Shown here: positions 53,632 through 64,000 of the stretch, one piece after another
Layout of the letters: every line of letters starts with the position of its first letter
Position numbering within the stretch: the first letter of the stretch is position 1
From: Arthrobacter sp. OVS8
GTDB taxonomy: Bacteria; Actinomycetota; Actinomycetes; Actinomycetales; Micrococcaceae
Direction of reading: 5' to 3'
NCBI GenBank assembly: GCA_028370155.1
Contig: CP116670.1
Location: forward strand, 992,001 to 1,056,000
DNA length: 64,000 nucleotides
The notes under the pieces: model-generated
Database searches by the model: none
Told to the model about the DNA's origin: nothing
What the model saw: the letters and a program-made list of their open reading frames with translations, nothing else
Position numbers and translations under genes: made by a program

Positions 53632-55088
53632 CTAGAGAACGGCCATGGCCCGGTCGGTCGGCGCCACGGGAGCCGGGAGGATGGTGCTGCCCATCAGGAA
53701 CTTGTCCACCGCGGCGGCGCAGGCGCGTCCCTCGGCGATGGCCCAGACGATGAGCGACTGGCCGCGGCCGGCGTCTCCGGCGACGAAGATGCCTTCCGTG
53801 TTGGTCATGTAGTAGCCGTCCCGGGCCACGTTGCCGCGGCCGTCGAATTCGGCGCTGACCTGCTCGGTGATCCCCGCCCGCTCCGGGCCGGTGAAGCCCA
53901 GGGACAGGAACACCAGGTCAGCGGGGATAATCCGCTCGGTGCCGGCCTTCGGGAGACGTTTGCCGTCGACGAATTCGGTTTCGGCCACCTTCACGCCGGT
54001 CAGTTTGCCGTTCTCGCCGACGAACTCCACGGTGGAGGCGAGGTAGGTGCGTTCGCCGCCTTCCTCGTGGGCGCTGGCAACTTCGAACAGGGTGGGGAAC
54101 GTCGGCCATGGCTGGTGGCTGGCGCGCTCAGCGGGCGGCTGCTTGCCGATCGCCAGGGTGGTGACCGAGGCGGCCTGGTGCCGGTGCGCGGTGCCGAGGC
54201 AGTCCGCGCCGGTGTCGCCGCCGCCGAGGATGACAACGTGCTTTCCGGCAGCGTTGATCTGGTTCTCCACCGTCTCCCCGCCACCACCCGGTTGGCCGGG
54301 ACGAGGTAGTCCATCGCAAAGTGCACACCCTCGAGCTCGCGGCCCGGGATCGGCAGGTCACGCGGGACGGTGGCGCCGGTGGCGACCACCACGGCGTCGT
54401 ACCGGCGGCGCAGCTGCTCCCAGGTCACGTCCGTGCCGACGGCGACGCCGGTCCGGAAGCGGGTGCCTTCGGCCTTCATCTGCTCCAGGCGGCGGTCCAC
54501 CTGTTCCTTTTCCATCTTGAAATCGGGGATGCCGTAGCGCAGGAGCCCGCCGATCTTGTCGTCGCGCTCGTAGACGGCGACCGTGTGGCCCACCCGGGTC
54601 AGCTGCTGTGCGACGGCGAGCCCGGCGGGGCCGGAGCCGACGACGGCGACCGTCTTGCCGGTGAGGCGTGCCGGCGGCAGCGGGTTGACCCAGCCGTTTT
54701 CGAAGGCCTGGTCCACGATGGAAACTTCGACCTGCTTGATGGTCACGGCGGGCTGGTTGATGCCCAGCACACACGACGCCTCGCAGGGCGCCGGGCAGAG
54801 CCGGCCGGTGAATTCGGGGAAGTTGTTGGTGGCGTGCAGCCGCTCCATCGCTTCCTCGCCCTTGTCCCGCCAGACGAGGTCGTTCCATTCCGGAATGAGG
54901 TTGCCCAGCGGGCAGCCCTGGTGGCAGAACGGCACGCCGCAGTCCATGCAGCGGCCGGCCTGCGACTTGAGGACGCCCTTTTCCTGGGCCTCGTAGACTT
55001 CCTTCCAGTCCATGATGCGGACCGGAACGGGACGGCGGGGCTGGGTTTCGCGCTGACGTACTTTCAGAAATCCGCGTGGATCAGCCAC
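53632..55088 (-). CDS. gltD: Glutamate synthase small subunit (frameshift)
   Basis: FAD/NADPH-binding subunit that passes electrons to GltB. The start at 55088 (GTG) overlaps the gltB stop by 8 bp. N-terminal 4Fe-4S region: [20 protein letters not shown] and [16 protein letters not shown]. Dinucleotide folds: [20 protein letters not shown] and [23 protein letters not shown]-binding end: [19 protein letters not shown]. One base restored near 54272, in the G-run after NRVVAG, joins the two readings. About 486 residues, normal length. Essential for ammonium assimilation with GltB. Confidence 0.92.
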
Positions 55089-58000
55089 CGGTCACCTCCA
55101 GGATTCGAGACCAAACTTCTTCGCCGTCGGGGTCAAGGCCCTCTTCGATGGCGTCAAGACGGGTTTGCAGGACGGCCGCGTAGTCGCGCGGCAGCACCTT
55201 GGTTATGCGGGCTGCGGTGTCGTCGAAGTTCTCCAGCAGCCGTGCCGCGAGCAGCGACTCGGTCTCCTCGGAGTGCTTCACCAGCAGCCCATGGACAATG
55301 TCACGGTCCTCGGCGTCCAGTTCGCGGAGCTGCAGCTCACCGGTTTCCAGGGCCTGCTTGTTGACGCGTTCGGTCTGCAGGTCCAGGACGTAGGCGGTGC
55401 CGCCGGACATGCCGGCGCCGAAGTTGCGGCCGGTGCGCCCGATGATGAGCGTCTGCCCGCCGGTCATGTACTCGCAGCCGTGGTCACCGATTCCTTCGAC
55501 CACCGCCGTCGCGCCGGAGTTGCGGACCAGGAAGCGTTCGCCGACCTGGCCGCGCAGGAACATCTCGCCGCTGGTGGCGCCGTAGCCGATCACGTTTCCG
55601 GCGATCACACTGCGCTCGGCCGGGAAGACGTTGGTGCGGTCCGGCCGCACGATGATGCGGCCGCCGGACAGACCCTTGCCGACATAGTCGTTGGAGTCAC
55701 CGAACATCCGCAGCGTGATGCCGGCCGGCAGGAACGCGCCGAGCGACTGGCGGCGGTGCCGGTTAGCGTGATGTCGATGGTGTCCGTCGCCAGCACGTCC
55801 GTGCTGAAGGTCTTGGTGACCACATGGCCCAGCATGGTGCCGACGGAGCGGTCCGTGTTGATGACGTCGACGGCGATCTTGACGGGGCTGCGGTCGCTCA
55901 GGGCTTCCGCGGCCATCGCGATCAGGCGCTGGTCGAAGTGCTTGTCCAGCTCGTGATTCTGGCCCGTGAGGTTGCGCAGCGGGGCGTCGTCGTCGAACTC
56001 GAGTCCGTGCAGGATCGGGTCCAGGTCCAGCCCTTCGGCCTTCCAGTGGTTGATCGCCTCGCGGGTGTCGAGCATCTCGGCGTGGCCGATCGCCTCCTCG
56101 ATGCTCCGGAAACCCAGCTCGGCCAGGATTTCGCGGACTTCTTCGGCGAGGAATTCGAAGAAGTTGACCACGAATTCCGGCTTGCCGTTGAACCGGGAGC
56201 GCAGCTCCGGGTTCTGCGTCGCGACGCCCACCGGGCAGGTGTCCAGGTGGCAGACGCGCATCATGATGCAGCCGGAGACCACCAGCGGGGCGGTGGCGAA
56301 GCCGAACTCCTCGCCGCCCAGCAGAGCAGCGATCACAACGTCGCGGCCGGTCTTGAGCTGGCCGTCCACCTGCACCACCACGCGGTCGCGCAGGCCGTTG
56401 AGCATCAGCGTCTGCTGCGTCTCGGCGAGGCCCAGCTCCCACGGCACACCGGCATGCTTGAGCGAGTTCAGCGGCGAGGCGCCGGTACCGCCGTCGTGCC
56501 CGGAAACGAGGACGACGTCGGCCTTGGCCTTCGTGACGCCGGCGGCCACCGTGCCGATCCCGACCTCGGAAACGAGCTTGACGTGCACACGGGCCGACGG
56601 GTTGGCGCGCTTCGCGTCATAGATCAGCTGTGCCAGGTCCTCGATCGAGTAGATGTCGTGGTGCGGGGGCGGGGAGATGAGTCCGACGCCGGGCGTCGAG
56701 TGCCGCGTGCGGGCCACCCAGGGGTAGACCTTCTGCGCCATCAGCTGGCCGCCCTCGCCGGGCTTGGCGCCCTGGGCCATCTTGATCTGGATGTCGTCGG
56801 CGTTGGTCAGGTACAGGCTGGTCACGCCGAAACGGCCGGACGCGATCTGCTTGACCGCGGAGCGGCGCTCGGGATCGAGCAGCCGGTCCACGTCCTCGCC
56901 GCCTTCACCGGTGTTGGACTTGCCGCCCAGCCGGTTCATGGCGATCGCCAGGGTCTCGTGCGCCTCCTGGGAGATGGATCCGTAGCTCATCGCCCCGGTG
57001 GAGAACCGCTTGACGATGCTGGAGACGGACTCCACTTCCTCGAGCGGGACCGCGGGGCGCAGCCCGGCCTTGAACTTCAGGAGCCCGCGCAGGGTCGCGA
57101 GGTTCTCGGACTGGTCATCCACGCCGCGGGTGTACGCCTTGAAGATGTCGTACCGGCGCTCACGCGTGGCGTGCTGCAGCCGGAACACGGTCTCCGGGTT
57201 GAACAGGTGCGGCTCGCCGTCGCGGCGCCACTGGTACTCACCGCCGCCCAGCAGCGGCTGGTGCGGCAGTTCGATGCCGTTCTCGGGGTACGCCATCCGG
57301 TGCCGCGCCGCGACCTCGGCCGCGATGACGTCGAGGCCGACGCCGCCGAGCTGGGAGTGCGTGCCGGAGAAGTATTCGTCCACGAGGTCCTGGCCGAGGC
57401 CCAGCGCTTCGAACGTCTGGGCACCCGTGTAGGAGGCAACGGTGGAGATGCCCATCTTGGACATGATCTTCAGGACGCCCTTGCCGAGGCCCTTGATCAG
57501 GTTGTAGACACCGTCCTGCGGGGTGACCCCGACGACGTCGCCGGTGGAGATCAGCTGCTCCACCGATTCCATGGCCAGGTACGGGTTCACGGCGGAGGCG
57601 CCGTAGCCGATCAGCACGGCCACGTGGTGCGTCTCGCGGACGTCGCCGGCCTCAACCACGAGCGCGGTCTTGGTGCGGTTGGCGCTGCGCAGCAGGTGGT
57701 GGTGCACGGCGCTGACGAGCAGCAGCGACGGGATCGGCGCCCACTGGGCGTTCGAGTCACGGTCCGAGAGCACGACGTACTGCACGCCGCGGTTGATGGC
57801 GCCGGAAACCTGCTCGCAGATTTCCGTGAGCCGGGCGCGGAGGGCGTTCTCGCCGCCCTCGGGACGGTACAGTCCGCGCACCTTCATGGCGACCTTGTCG
57901 CCGTCGGCGTTCTCGATGTTCGCGATCTTGGCGAGCTGGTCGTTGTTGATCACGGGGAACGGCAGCGAAACCTGCGGCTGGCGGACCTGCTTCGTGTCCA

Positions 58001-59687
58001 GCAGGTTGCCGTTGGGGCCGATGGCGCAGGTGAGCGAGGTGACGAGTTCCTCGCGGATGGCGTCCAGCGGCGGGTTGGTGACCTGCGCGAAGGACTGCAC
58101 GAAGTAGTCGAACAGCAGCCTGGGGCGCTTGGAGAGCACGGCCACCGGGGTATCGGATCCCATGGCGCCCAGAGGTTCGGCGCCGGTGCGGGCCATCGGG
58201 CCAAGCAGGATCTTCAATTCCTCGGTGGTGTAGCCGAAGGTGCGCTGGCGGATGTTGACGGAGGCCGCGGTGTGTACCACGTGCTCGCGCTCGGGCAGCT
58301 CCGCCAGGTCGATGAGGTTTTCCTTGACCCAGTCGGCCCAGGGTTGGCCGCCGCCACCTCGGCCTTGACCTCGGCGTCGTCGATGATCCGGCCGGCGTCG
58401 GTGTCCACGAGGAACATCTTGCCGGGTGAGACGCGGCCCTTCTTGACCACCTTGGAGGGTTCGACGTCGATCACGCCGACCTCGGACGCGAAGATGATCA
58501 GGCCGTCCTCGGTGATCCAGTACCGGCCGGGGCGCAGGCCGTTGCGGTCCAGAGTTGCCCCCACCAGGTTGCCGTCGGTGAAGGACACGGCGGCGGGGCC
58601 GTCCCACGGTTCCATGAGCAGCGAGTGGTACTCGTAGAAGGCGCGGCGGGCAGGATCCATCGTGGCGTGGTTTTCCCAGGCCTCGGGGATCATCATCATG
58701 ATCGAATGCGTGATCGGCCGGCCGGAGAGCCAGAGCAGTTCCGCGACCTCATCGAAGGAGGCCGAGTCGGAGGCGCCCGGCGTGCAGATCGGGTACAGCT
58801 CTTCGGGCGAATCGCCCAGCAGCGGGTTGGCGAGCTGCGACTGGCGGGCGCGCATCCAGTTGCGGTTGCCCTTGACCGTGTTGATTTCGCCATTGTGCGC
58901 GATGGTGCGGAACGGCTGGGCCAGCGGCCAGGACGGGAAGGTGTTGGTGGAGAAGCGCGAGTGGACGATCGCGAGCTTGGTCTTGAAGCGCTTGTCCGAG
59001 AGGTCCGGGTAGAACGGTTCGAGCTGCGCCGTGGTCAGCATGCCCTTGTAGACGATGGTCCGGGAGGACAGCGACGGGAAGTACACTCCGAACTTGTTCT
59101 GTGCGCGCTTCCGGATGCGCCAGGCGCGGGCGTCGAGTTCGTTGCGCTCCAGGACTTCCCCGGTGCTGGAGGCAAGGAACGGCTGCGAGAAGTAGGGCAT
59201 GCAGGCCCGGGCCATGGCCCCGACAAGGTCAGCCACAATCGGCACTTCGCGCCAGCCGAGGACGGTCAGGCCCTCGTCGGCGGCGAGGCCTTCGATTCCG
59301 GCCTTGGCGGCATCGGATTCGCGCTTCTCGGACGGGAGGAACGCCGTGCCCGCGACGAACTGGCCGGGGGCGGGGAGTTCGAAGTCGGTGACGGCGCGGA
59401 AGAATTCGTCCGGGATCTGCATGAGCAGCCCGGCGCCGTCGCCGGTGCCTTCATCGGCGCCCACGGCACCGCGGTGCTCGAGGTTGCGCAGGGCGGTCAG
59501 GGCGGCGTCAACGATGTCGTAACCCGGCTCCCCGCAGCGTGGCAATGATGGCGAGGCCGCAGGCGTCCTTCTCCTGCTCGGGGTTGTAGAGCCCGGCGGC
59601 TTCGGGAAGCGCCGCGAACCGCTTGAAAGGTGACATGGCGGCCTGTTGCGGCTCGGACCAACTGGGGCTGTGCAGGGTTTGGGTCAT
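55081..59687 (-). CDS. gltB: Glutamate synthase large subunit (three frameshifts)
   Basis: About 1536 residues. From ATG 59687: [20 protein letters not shown] then [17 protein letters not shown], with the amidotransferase Cys after the usual CGxGFxA-type start. Further on: [59 protein letters not shown]/3Fe-4S part: [59 protein letters not shown]-terminal beta-helix: [16 protein letters not shown] and [20 protein letters not shown]. Frame breaks near 59530, 58347 and 55755 are each one base. Strong housekeeping gene, so errors are the likely cause. Confidence 0.93.
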
Positions 59688-59951
59688 GGGAGACGTCCTT
59701 CCTCCTGATCGTGCGTATGGGAGGGACAACATTGGCCCGCATCGGTGCGCCGGTGTGACGGGCACAACAAAGTGTTTTTCTTATTCGAATTGTAGGTCAG
59801 CGACGCTTCCTGCACTAACAGTTACGCGGCCGCCGGCCTTGGGCTTGCGCGAACAGCAACTGTCTGCTGTCCGCTGCCTTCCCTGCTGCCACGACGCTGT
59901 GGATACGGGCTCTGCGAGGGTGACTCCGCGGCCCGGTTTGCCGGGGCTGAG
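59688..59951. other. gltB promoter region
   Basis: Upstream of gltB and downstream of lgt. No gene. I saw no clear operator. Confidence 0.4.
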
Positions 59952-61301
59952 CTACTTGGTGCCCTCAGCTTCCGGCGCGGTTCCGTGTGCCTGGTGGCCG
60001 GATGTTCCGGCCGCCGGTGCTCCTGGGGCGGGCTTGGTGCCGCCGGTGGATTCCTTTGACGCAACAGCCGAGGCGGAAGCGCGGCCGGGACCGCTTTGGT
60101 TATCAGGGAGATTACCACGCGACTCACTATCTGAGACAGCAGAATCCGAATGGCGGACACTGGCGGCGCCGGCGGGAACAGTGGCGGCTCCCCGTCTGCC
60201 TTCCCGTTGTCCGGCTTCCTGTCCGCATCGGTAGCGTCACGGTCGACGACGACGGCCAGCTTCCCGTCCGCCTCTGCGTCCTTGTCAGCGGGAGCGTCTT
60301 TGTCCGCGTCGGCGTCGGTGTCCGCGTCGGCAGCGACGGCGTCGGCGTCCTTGTCGGCAGCGGCGGCAGCGTCCTTGTCAGCGATCGGCTCCACCGCGGC
60401 CGGTTCGCGGCCCGGCAGGTACACGGTGTCGGGTTCGGTGCGCTTGCGCAGGCCCAGGATGATGAAGGCGGCCAGCGCGCCCAGGAGGACAAAGATGCTG
60501 GTCCACACGTTGAGCCGGGTGGTGATGCCGAAGAGGTTGATCAGCTCGGCGTCGTCGATCCGCATCGCTTCGATCCAGACCCGGCCCAGCGTGTAGTAGA
60601 TCGCGTAGAGGCAGAACAGGCGGCCGCGGCGGAACCGGAACTTGCGGTCCAGCAGCAGCAGGATTCCCACACCGGCGAGGTTCCACAGGGATTCGTAGAG
60701 GAACGTCGGGTGGAAGAGCGTCTCCGCGGCCATGCCGGGCGGGAAGTTCGGGTTGTCGGCGTCGATCTGCAGTCCCCAGGGGAGGGTGGTGGGGCCGCCG
60801 AAGAGCTCCTGGTTGAAGTAGTTGCCCCAGCGGCCGATCGCCTGGGCCAGCAGCAGTCCGGGCGCTGCGGCGTCGAGGAAGGCGCTGAGCTTCACCCCGC
60901 CTTGCGGCACCCGATCCAGGCACCGACGGCGCCCAGCAGCACGGCGCCCCAGATGCCCAGTCCGCCGCGCTGAAGCTGCGGGATCAGGGACAGGTCACCG
61001 GTGCCGTCGAAGCCGGGCCCGAAGTACGCATCCGGTGAGGACACCACGTGGTACAGCCGGCCGCCGATGATGCCGAAGGGAATGGCCCAGATGGCGATGT
61101 CCCAGACGCTCCCTCCGGCGCGCCGCGCTTGGACCAGCGGACGGAGGTGAGCCACAGACCTGCGATGATGCCGAGCAGGATGCACAGGGCGTAAGCGTGG
61201 ATGCGCAGTGACCCCCACGGCAGCGGAATGTCGAATCCGGACCAGTCCGGGCTCGGAATGCTCGCGGGAATCATCGCTGCCGCGTGGAGGACTGACTGCA
61301 T
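59952..61301 (-). CDS. lgt: Prolipoprotein diacylglyceryl transferase with a long acidic tail (frameshifts)
   Basis: Transfers diacylglycerol to the lipobox Cys of prolipoproteins; integral membrane. From ATG 61301: IPLPWGSLRIHAYALCILLG, then GGRLYHVVSSPDAYFGPG. The signature GAWIGCRxxG leads to LLLAQAIGRWGNYFNQELFG (catalytic G-R-x-G-N-x-x-N-x-E). Three breaks (near 61122, 60900 and 60165) are each about one base. After the last helix (about residue 290) is a long tail of ADKDADAVAADADTDADA-type repeats. In the corrected frame it ends SGHQAHGTAPEAEGTK at 59952. About 450 residues, well above the usual 280-300. The tail is presumably cytoplasmic and disordered. Confidence 0.9.
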
Positions 61302-61305
61302 GTGC

Positions 61306-62126
61306 TTAAGCTTCTTCCTTGGTAAGGCCGGTGCTGAGGTCTTTCGTCAAGGACGCTACCGCATCCACGCCGCCGTCGCGGGTGGCCACGACGAGGGCGG
61401 TCCCGACAATCACGCCGTCCGCATAGGCGGCGATCTCGCGGACCTGGTCCGCGTTGGACACACCCAGCCCGACACAGACGCGTTCGGCGCCGGCGGCGTG
61501 CGCGGCGGCCACAACGTCCCGGGCCGCCGAGCTGACCGAGGCGCGGGCGCCAGTGACGCCCATGATCGAGACAGCGTAGACAAACCCGCGGCTGGCCTCA
61601 ACGGTGCGCTTCATGCGCTCCGGCGACGACGACGGCGCCACCAGGAACACCCGGTCCAGGCCGTACTTGTCCGAGGCAGCCATCCATTCGGAGGCTTCGT
61701 CGGGGATCAGGTCGGGGGTGATGAGTCCTGCTCCCCGGCGTCGGCCAGCTGGCGGGAAAATTCGTCCACGCCCATCCGGACCACGGGGTTCCAGTAGGTC
61801 ATCACCAGCACGGCGGCTTCGGTTTTGCTGGTGATGCCGCGGACCACGTCGAAGACCTGCTTGACGTGGAAGCCCGCAGCAAGGGCTTCGGTGGTGGCCG
61901 CCTGGATGACGTGGCCGTCCATGACCGGATCGGAGTACGGGATGCCGATCTCGATCAGGTCGGCACCGTTCTCCGCGAGGGCGATGCCGGCCGCGATGGT
62001 GTCCTCGACGCTGGGGTAGCCGGCGGGGAGGTAGCCGATCAGGGCAGCGCGGCCCTGGGCTTTGGCCCGGTCAATGGCCGCGGCCGACTTGCTGGCCCTC
62101 TGGACAGTCGATTCGACGTGGTTCAC
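61306..62126 (-). CDS. trpA: Tryptophan synthase alpha chain (frameshift)
   Basis: Cleaves indole-3-glycerol phosphate. Start GTG 62126 overlaps the trpB stop (GTGA). [40 protein letters not shown] (catalytic Glu and Asp), [20 protein letters not shown]. After one base restored near 61720: [23 protein letters not shown] sequence, [20 protein letters not shown] and [20 protein letters not shown]. About 274 residues, normal. Only 4 bp separate its stop from the lgt start, so lgt is in the trp operon. Confidence 0.93.
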
Positions 62127-63461
62127 AGCTGCTCCCCCTCTTTGGCGATTTCGTGCTCGGGTGAATCCTTGTCCAGCAGGTCGAACCATTCCGCGGCGGT
62201 GGCCACGTCCTTGTCGCCGCGGCCGGAGAGGTTGACCACCACGATCTTGTCGGATGCGGCGCCGGACTCCCCGCCCGCCGACTCAGCCTCGGCGGCGAGC
62301 CGCTGGCCGACCTTGATGGCGCCGGCCAGGGCGTGTGCCGACTCGATGGCCGGGATGATCCCCTCGGTGCGGCAGAGCAGCCGGAACGCGTCCATGGCCT
62401 CGCTGTCCGTGATGGGCTCGTAGCTGACGCGTCCGATGTCGGCGAGGTAGGAGTGCTCAGGGCCCACGCCGGGGTAGTCCAGGCCGGCGGAGATGGAGTG
62501 CGACTCGATGGTCTGGCCGTCGTCGTCCTGCATCAGGTATGAGCGGGCGCCGTGCAGGACACCGGGCTTGCCGAGTGTGATGGTGGCGGCATGGCGGCCG
62601 GTCTCGACGCCGTCGCCGCCGGCTTCGAAGCCGTAGATCCGGACCGACGGATCGTCCAGGAAGCCGTGGAAGATGCCGATCGCGTTGGAACCGCCGCCGA
62701 TGCAGGCGCACACGGCGTCGGGCAGGCGGCCGGTCTGCTCCAGGATCTGGGCGCGGGCCTCCTCTCCGATGACCTCATGGAAGTAACGGACCATGGCCGG
62801 GAACGGGTGGGCCCCGGCGGCGGTGCCCAGCAGGTAGTGGGTGTTGTCCACATTGGCGACCCAGTCGCGGAGCGCCTCGTTGATGGCGTCTTTGAGGGTC
62901 TGCGACCCGTTGGTGACCGGGATGACCGTGGCTCCGAGGAGCTCCATCCGGGCCACGTTTAGGGCCTGCCGGCGGCAGTCCTCGGCGCCCATGTACACAA
63001 CACATTCCAGGCCCATCAGGGCGGCGGCCGTGGCGCTGGCGACGCCGTGCTGCCCGGCGCCGGTTTCGGCGATGACCCGGGTCTTGCCCATGCGCTTGGC
63101 CAGGAGCGCCTGGCCCAGCACGTTGTTGATCTTGTGCGAACCGGTGTGGTTGAGGTCCTCGCGCTTGAGGAAGATCCGCACTCCCCGGCGTGCTCCGCGA
63201 AACGCTTGGCCTCGGTCAGCAGCGACGGCCGGCCGGAGTAATTCTTGTTCAGCTCCGCGATCTGCGCGGTGAATTCGGGATCGGCCTTGGCTTTCTGGAA
63301 GGTGTCCTCCAGCTCATCCAGGGCAGCGATGAGCGACTCGGGCATCCACCGGCCGCCGTACGAGCCGAAGTAGGGCCCGGGGCGTGCCGCAGGGATTCTC
63401 CACCCTGCAGGAACGCGTCCACTGCGCTTTCGTCTGAGCCGGCTGCTGGCGCATCGACCAT
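62123..63461 (-). CDS. trpB: Tryptophan synthase beta chain (two frameshifts)
   Basis: PLP enzyme joining indole and serine. From ATG 63461 (63473 possible): [20 protein letters not shown]. After a base restored near 63380 follow [20 protein letters not shown] and [18 protein letters not shown]. After one G restored at GGGG near 63183 follows [20 protein letters not shown] (PLP lysine in H-K). Further: [39 protein letters not shown] (phosphate-binding G-G-G-S-N), [18 protein letters not shown]. About 447 residues, with a slightly long C-terminus. Coupled to trpA. Confidence 0.93.
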
Positions 63462-63554
63462 CAGTCTCACCATCCTGTTCCACTGCTAACTAGATCTTCG
63501 GTGCCGCACGGAGGCGCCGGCGTCCGGACAGGCGTGGCCCGGCCGGAGCGCGGG

Positions 63555-64000
63555 TCAGGAACGTGCGGCGATTTCCTGGGCTCCGGCGGCCATAAATTCC
63601 GCGATCCGCTCCCGCGGGGTCGCGTCACTGACCAGGGCTTCGCCCACGAGGACCGCATTGGCGCCGTTTGAGGCGTAGTGCCGGACGTCGTCGACACCGC
63701 GTACACCCGACTCCGCGACGACGAGCGCGCCGGCGGGGATGCCTCCGGCGAGTTCGGCGAAGACGGAACGGTCGACGTCGAGCGTCTTAAGGTTGCGCAC
63801 GTTGACGCCGATGATCCGCGCCTCGGCGGCCACTGCTCGTTCGATTTCCTCGGCCGTGTGCGTCTCGACGAGCACGTTCATGCCGAGTTGGCGGCTGAGG
63901 AGCTGTATTCGCGCAGCTGCGCGTCGGACAGGGACGCCACGATCAGCAGGATCAGGTCGGCCCCGTGTGCCCGGGCCTCCCAGATCTGGTACTCGTCGAT
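63555..64000 (-). CDS. trpC: Indole-3-glycerol phosphate synthase (partial, frameshift)
   Basis: The 5' part lies beyond the window. Visible: IDEYQIWEARAHGADLILLI, VASLSDAQLREYS. After one base restored near 63892 come MNVLVETHTAEEIERAVAAE, ARIIGVNVRNLKTLDVDRS (conserved N-x-R-x-L), VVAESGVRGVDDVRHYAS and NAVLVGEALVSDATPRERI (E-S-G and V-G-E-x-L motifs). These are the second half of the TIM barrel. It is first of the visible trpC-trpB-trpA-lgt run, 93 bp ahead of trpB. Confidence 0.92.
   Translation of the reverse strand, partial: RRVPDLGGPGTRGRPDPADRGVPVRRAAARIQLLSRQLGMNVLVETHTAEEIERAVAAEARIIGVNVRNLKTLDVDRSVFAELAGGIPAGALVVAESGVRGVDDVRHYASNGANAVLVGEALVSDATPRERIAEFMAAGAQEIAARS

Noticed and set aside
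55824..58637. 937-codon open frame on the plus strand
   Set aside because: It is the antisense of gltB. High GC keeps the reverse frame open; its His/Asp/Arg/Gly-rich product has no family features.
1915..63892. Programmed ribosomal frameshifting as the explanation for the many split genes
   Set aside because: The breaks occur in unrelated genes at different places, mostly as lost G or C in runs, without a shared slippery heptamer.
1..64000. CRISPR arrays, rRNA genes, replication origin
   Set aside because: No regularly spaced repeats, no rRNA-like sequence and no DnaA-box cluster were seen.

Overview
The window is high-GC DNA from an actinobacterium, most likely Arthrobacter or a close Micrococcaceae relative. 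This rests on the right-hand gene order (trpC-trpB-trpA-lgt-gltB-gltD-pyk, then DUF302, two DUF202 genes, a PdtaR-type regulator and tRNA-Leu) and on typical actinobacterial families elsewhere (DUF3618, actinobacterial holin-X, DUF6480, GAF/ANTAR proteins). The genus is inferred from remembered synteny, not from a search.

Layout. (1) 1-3.4 kb, backbone: a sugar ABC transporter (permease and lipoprotein binding protein) divergent from a sugar isomerase, with two identical palindromic operators between them. (2) 3.4-49.7 kb, a genomic island at tRNA-Leu(CAA). A direct repeat of about 365 bp that includes the 3' end of the tRNA gene flanks it. The left copy (3436-3799) ends in a tRNA fragment and the right copy (49336-49700) runs into the intact tRNA. 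No integrase remains and several gene remnants are present. (3) 49.7-64 kb, housekeeping backbone.

Island content. The left end (4-9.5 kb) holds small island-specific genes and decayed regulators. At 9.7-15.8 kb are CsbD, a cell-envelope/desiccation-type operon (apolipoprotein-like, holin-X, DUF3618, broken YihY), a MarR regulator and a SigB/SigF-type sigma factor. At 15.7-27.8 kb lies a heptose and glycosyltransferase cluster (GmhB, GmhA, two HldE-like proteins, five glycosyltransferases, two SDR enzymes), much of it translationally coupled. At 28-49 kb are stress and redox genes: isochorismatase plus an FAD-Rieske fusion, a CBS protein, a four-helix copper-binding protein, SRPBCC, three ANTAR-domain proteins, PPK2, a ZIP transporter, CYTH-CHAD and GlsB.

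The most interesting signal is a recurrent near-palindrome, consensus ATAGTAAGCATGCTTACTAT. It occurs as two 24-bp-spaced pairs in the marR divergent promoter and as single copies in front of the sigma factor, CBS, SRPBCC, GlsB and other island genes. I infer an island-wide stress regulon run by the local MarR protein.

Sequence quality. Most long genes, including pyk, gltB, gltD, lgt, trpA, trpB and trpC, are interrupted by apparent single-base losses. Where the site can be pinned down they usually sit in G or C runs of about 3-6. This looks like uncorrected sequencing error. Such genes are annotated as single CDS spanning the frameshifts; only genes with larger damage are called pseudogenes.
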